Shown: piece after piece, positions 61,224 through 64,000 of the stretch
How the letters are laid out: each line of letters begins with the position of its first letter
How positions within the stretch are numbered: position 1 is the stretch's first letter
Source: Castor canadensis
Lineage: Eukaryota; Chordata; Mammalia; Rodentia; Castoridae
Direction: 5' to 3'
Length of the DNA: 64,000 nucleotides
NCBI RefSeq assembly: GCF_047511655.1
Contig: NC_133396.1
Coordinates: forward strand, 128,783,490-128,847,489
Program-made: the position numbers and the translations under genes
Notes under the pieces: generated by a model
The model's database searches: none
Seen by the model: only the letters and a program-made list of their open reading frames with translations
What the model was told of the DNA's origin: nothing

Positions 61224-61451
61224 TCAGCAATTTTTTTTTTTTTGGTGGCACTGAGGTTTGAACTCAGGGCCTCATGCTTGCTAGTCAGATACTCATGATT
61301 TGAGGCACCTCATGAATCCTTTTCTTGTGATGGGTTCTTTGAGATAGGGTCTCACAAACTATTTGCCCAGGGCTGGCTTCAAACCACGATTCTCCTTATC
61401 TCTGCCTCCTGAGTAGCTAGGATTGCAAGCATGAGCCACATCGTCACCTGG
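61224..61451 (-). repeat. Composite B1 + tRNA-like SINE, antisense
   Basis: The segment reads tttggtggcactgaggtttg, gcctcatgcttgctagtcag and cccagggctggcttcaaacc, ending gattgcaagcatgagccaca. Near-identical flanks tttgacttaa[g/c]aatttaa lie at 61206-61223 and 61452-61469. Confidence 0.88.
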
Positions 61452-61497
61452 TTTGACTTAACAATTTAAGATACTTAGTTCTTTCGAGAACCCAAGA

Positions 61498-61830
61498 GCC
61501 AGGCATGGTGGTCATGCCTATAATCCCAGCTTCCCTGGAGGTGATCAGGAGAATCACAGTTCAAGGCCATCTAGGGCAAAAAGCTAGGGAGACTCCATCT
61601 CAACCAACAAATGGGATGTGGTGGTGTGCACTTGTCATCCCAGCTATTCGAGAGGTGGTAGGTAGGAGAGTCACAGTCTGAGCCACCTGGGCAAATACGT
61701 GAGACCCTACCTGAAAAACAACTAAAACTATAAAGGACTGTGAAGCATGGCTCAAGTGGCAGAGTGCCTGCCTGGCAAGGGCAAGGCCCAGAGTTCAAAT
61801 CCAGAACAAGGAAGGAAGGGAGGGAGAGAA
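61498..61830 (+). repeat. Trimeric SINE (B1-B1-tRNA-like)
   Basis: The first 7SL-like unit (gccaggcatggtggtcatgc) ends at gagactccatctcaaccaac. The second 7SL-like unit (gtggtggtgtgcacttgtca) ends with aaacaactaaaactataaag. The tRNA-like unit follows (tgtgaagcatggctcaagtg, cccagagttcaaatccagaa). The tail is GGAA-rich. Confidence 0.8.
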
Positions 61831-64000
61831 GAAGCAATCATGAGGCAGTCTGATAAAAGTACCAAATAAAGTATGTGGACAAAGCATTCACTTTTGTCTA
61901 AGGCATGATGAAGATTGGGTGCACAGGAAGGCAGTAGGGTGACTGGAGCACTTTCCCTGGTGCCTATTCTCTAGCTCAGCCAGCCCCTCTACCAAGCATT
62001 CAGGTGCTGGGTCCACAGCCGAAGTGTCACAGGAGACTCTGGATCCAGATCTGGATCTGGTATAAACTTTCTTATACTCTCCCAGAGGGTTCTCTTCCTC
62101 AAATAGACAGAAAGAGCTGGTAGACATGAAACCCAGCACTAGCTGAACCTCTGGGTGACATGGGCCCATGGTAGCCAGAGTTTCCAAGAGCAGCAATCAT
62201 TCCTGGAAACCCATCCATGCCCTGGGGACAGAGCCCAAATGTGGCATGAGAAGCACTGACACTGAACCAAGGACTTGCCTGAGTGAGGGGCCTGGGAAGC
62301 AGAAGGGAGAAACTAGATGTAGAGAGGTTGGAATGGATGAAAAGATGGAGCAGCTCAGTCCAACCATGCTGGACCCCAACAGGAACTGCAAACACAAAGA
62401 TAAATGCACTTCCCACTTGAGTCTGGGCTGCCAGGTACACTCGGGGCAAGACAGAACGAATTACACTCAACCCACTTTAGGAAATAATAACAGGAAATGG
62501 GTCAGAGTCCCAAGACTCTTACGCCTACATAAGAAAAAGTTTTGAAAAGCTGGAGGAAGTTGAAACCTTGTTAAAATCCACCAGAAGCATGGTAACAAGC
62601 CTTAGTCTTTCACTCTGCCCTTGCTTTTTCATGTCACTAACTTTCAACTCAAGTCAAACTGGCAGAACCCCACATCTCCTATACGGGTGTCATACTAAGC
62701 CACGAGTCTTGGCAAAATTGGACAGGCTGAGAGACTAACAGAAGTATGCCATCGGTACCAGATTTGGCAGCAGTTCAGAGGCAGACAGAATCAGCTAGGA
62801 GGGCCAACAATGGCAGTCTGCACAGAAAGCTACTGCAAGGAAAGAGTCAGAAAATCTAAGTTCCAAAATAGATCCAGACATATGTGGTCACGCTGCCCAA
62901 GGGCACGAGCAGCTCCAAACCCACTAGTAAAGGTAAGCCAGGACCAGAGGGGGTGTCATCACTGGCAACATGGGAGGGGGCCCAGTACAGCCCTGATGAC
63001 TTCAGCTCAGTGCAAATGCCAGGTGGTGTTTCCTGGTCCATCCACCCATGAGGCAGCGCTCAGACAACAAGAACCTTAAAAGTGTGGCAAGCATCTCACC
63101 AGACTCAATGATCGTATTTTCTGAACCAAAAATTATGCCACATTTCAATATATACTTATGTCTTCATGAGACTATAAAACAGTATGTTCAGGCATTTGTG
63201 CCCTAAGAAGTCTAAGACATCCAATCAACAAGGACCACTTGAGGTAAGACCACCAGATGGAGAGAGGAGTTGGGTTAAGCCCAATTCTCAGAAACTGAAG
63301 TTAGCTGATGTATGTAGAAAGAGAATTCATTCGTTTGTTGGGTGGCGCATTGAGTAGCTCACAGAATCTCTGGGAGGGCACTAGCACAGGCTTGAAGGGT
63401 ATGCAGCCAGAAATAATACCGAAGGACATGCCACAGTCACCCTGCAACACCTCCAGCCACAGACACCAGAACTGCATTTGTGAGAAGTGCCCAGCTCCTG
63501 CCCATGGAACGTGGCCATCGGTGCCATCACTGCTGCGCCCTCACCAGGGTGGATTCTGTGAGGCCCTTGTCTTCTCGTGTCACTGACTTTAAGTTCACTG
63601 AACTTTCAAGTCCAGGTCAAACTGGCAGAATCAAGTCATGTGCCCTCCCAGCAAGCAACACTGGGAAGTGAGTGTCTGGCAATCCCCGACAGTAGAGTCA
63701 GGCTCTGTCTCACATGGAGGGCAATTTCCCATAGTAAATGAAGGGCTCAGGTGCTATGAAGCCAAACCAGCGGCAGGTTTTCCTTTCAAGAAATCTGTAG
63801 AAGAGAGTTTGTGAGGTGCATCCGTCCCCACACCAGCTACCATGACAGCTGGGGAGCTGGGTAAGAGAGACACCAGTAGGGGTATAGGGTGTCCTTAGTT
63901 AAATGAAGACTGCCTCATGCCGATTCCTCCTTCTTCCCAATCCATAAATACTTCATTCTGCTGAAAGCTAGCTCTTCTTTGAGACTGGTTTCCGATCTGC
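61831..64000. other. Intergenic to window end; two related short segments
   Basis: No gene is recognised in 2.2 kb. Two related stretches at 62617-62668 and 63562-63631 share the ordered motifs gcccttg, tgtcacta/gactt and gtcaaactggcagaa. They are probably two pieces of one old repeat family. Confidence 0.4.

Noticed and set aside
57306-64000. Expected neighbour gene BTG2 downstream of FMOD
   Set aside because: No BTG/TOB coding blocks were found on either strand; in human the gene lies tens of kb away.

Overview
This is mammalian nuclear DNA, almost certainly from a rodent. It has one spliced protein gene in a sea of retroposons. The rodent call rests on SINEs that join a 7SL/B1-like 5' module to an ID/tRNA-like 3' module, on free ID-like copies, and on rodent-type residues in the encoded fibromodulin. 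The 3' module (reading gggctggtggagtggctcaa) and the L1 3' UTR remind me of beaver (Castor). That species call is from memory and unverified.

Layout. 1-2.9 kb: a minus-strand retrocopy of MTFR1 (mitochondrial fission regulator 1) with its 3' UTR, invaded by SINEs. 2.9-15.3 kb: a deep repeat nest. It holds a short young L1 3' fragment (3337-3947, minus), an old L1 ORF2 copy (4872-9030, minus) that splits an older repeat, and a younger 5'-truncated L1 (10570-14471, plus). The younger L1 sits inside an ancient L1 and carries about 250 bp of 3'-transduced flank. 15.3-46.5 kb: intergenic DNA with SINEs, MIRs, LTRs of MaLR type, an ancient L1 3' end, simple repeats and a truncated 7SL RNA retropseudogene (45830-46026, minus). 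I see no convincing protein gene there.

46.7-57.3 kb: FMOD (fibromodulin), plus strand. A probable non-coding exon 1 ends at 46866. Exon 2 (49560-50548) holds the start codon and most of the protein. Exon 3 (55522 onward) holds the last 50 residues, the stop codon and a 1.6 kb 3' UTR with AATAAA at 57281. The deduced protein has 377 residues and no defects. 57.3-64 kb: downstream intergenic DNA with SINEs and no recognised gene. In human, FMOD lies in the 1q32 cluster with PRELP and OPTC on one side and BTG2 on the other; neither neighbour is visible here.

There is no operon, CRISPR array, phage or other multi-gene system. The notable items are evolutionary: an L1 with a 3' transduction, a tailless 7SL retropseudogene, a 42-bp L1 insertion with a perfect 16-bp target duplication, trimeric SINEs, and an MTFR1 retrocopy broken by one CGA-to-TGA change.
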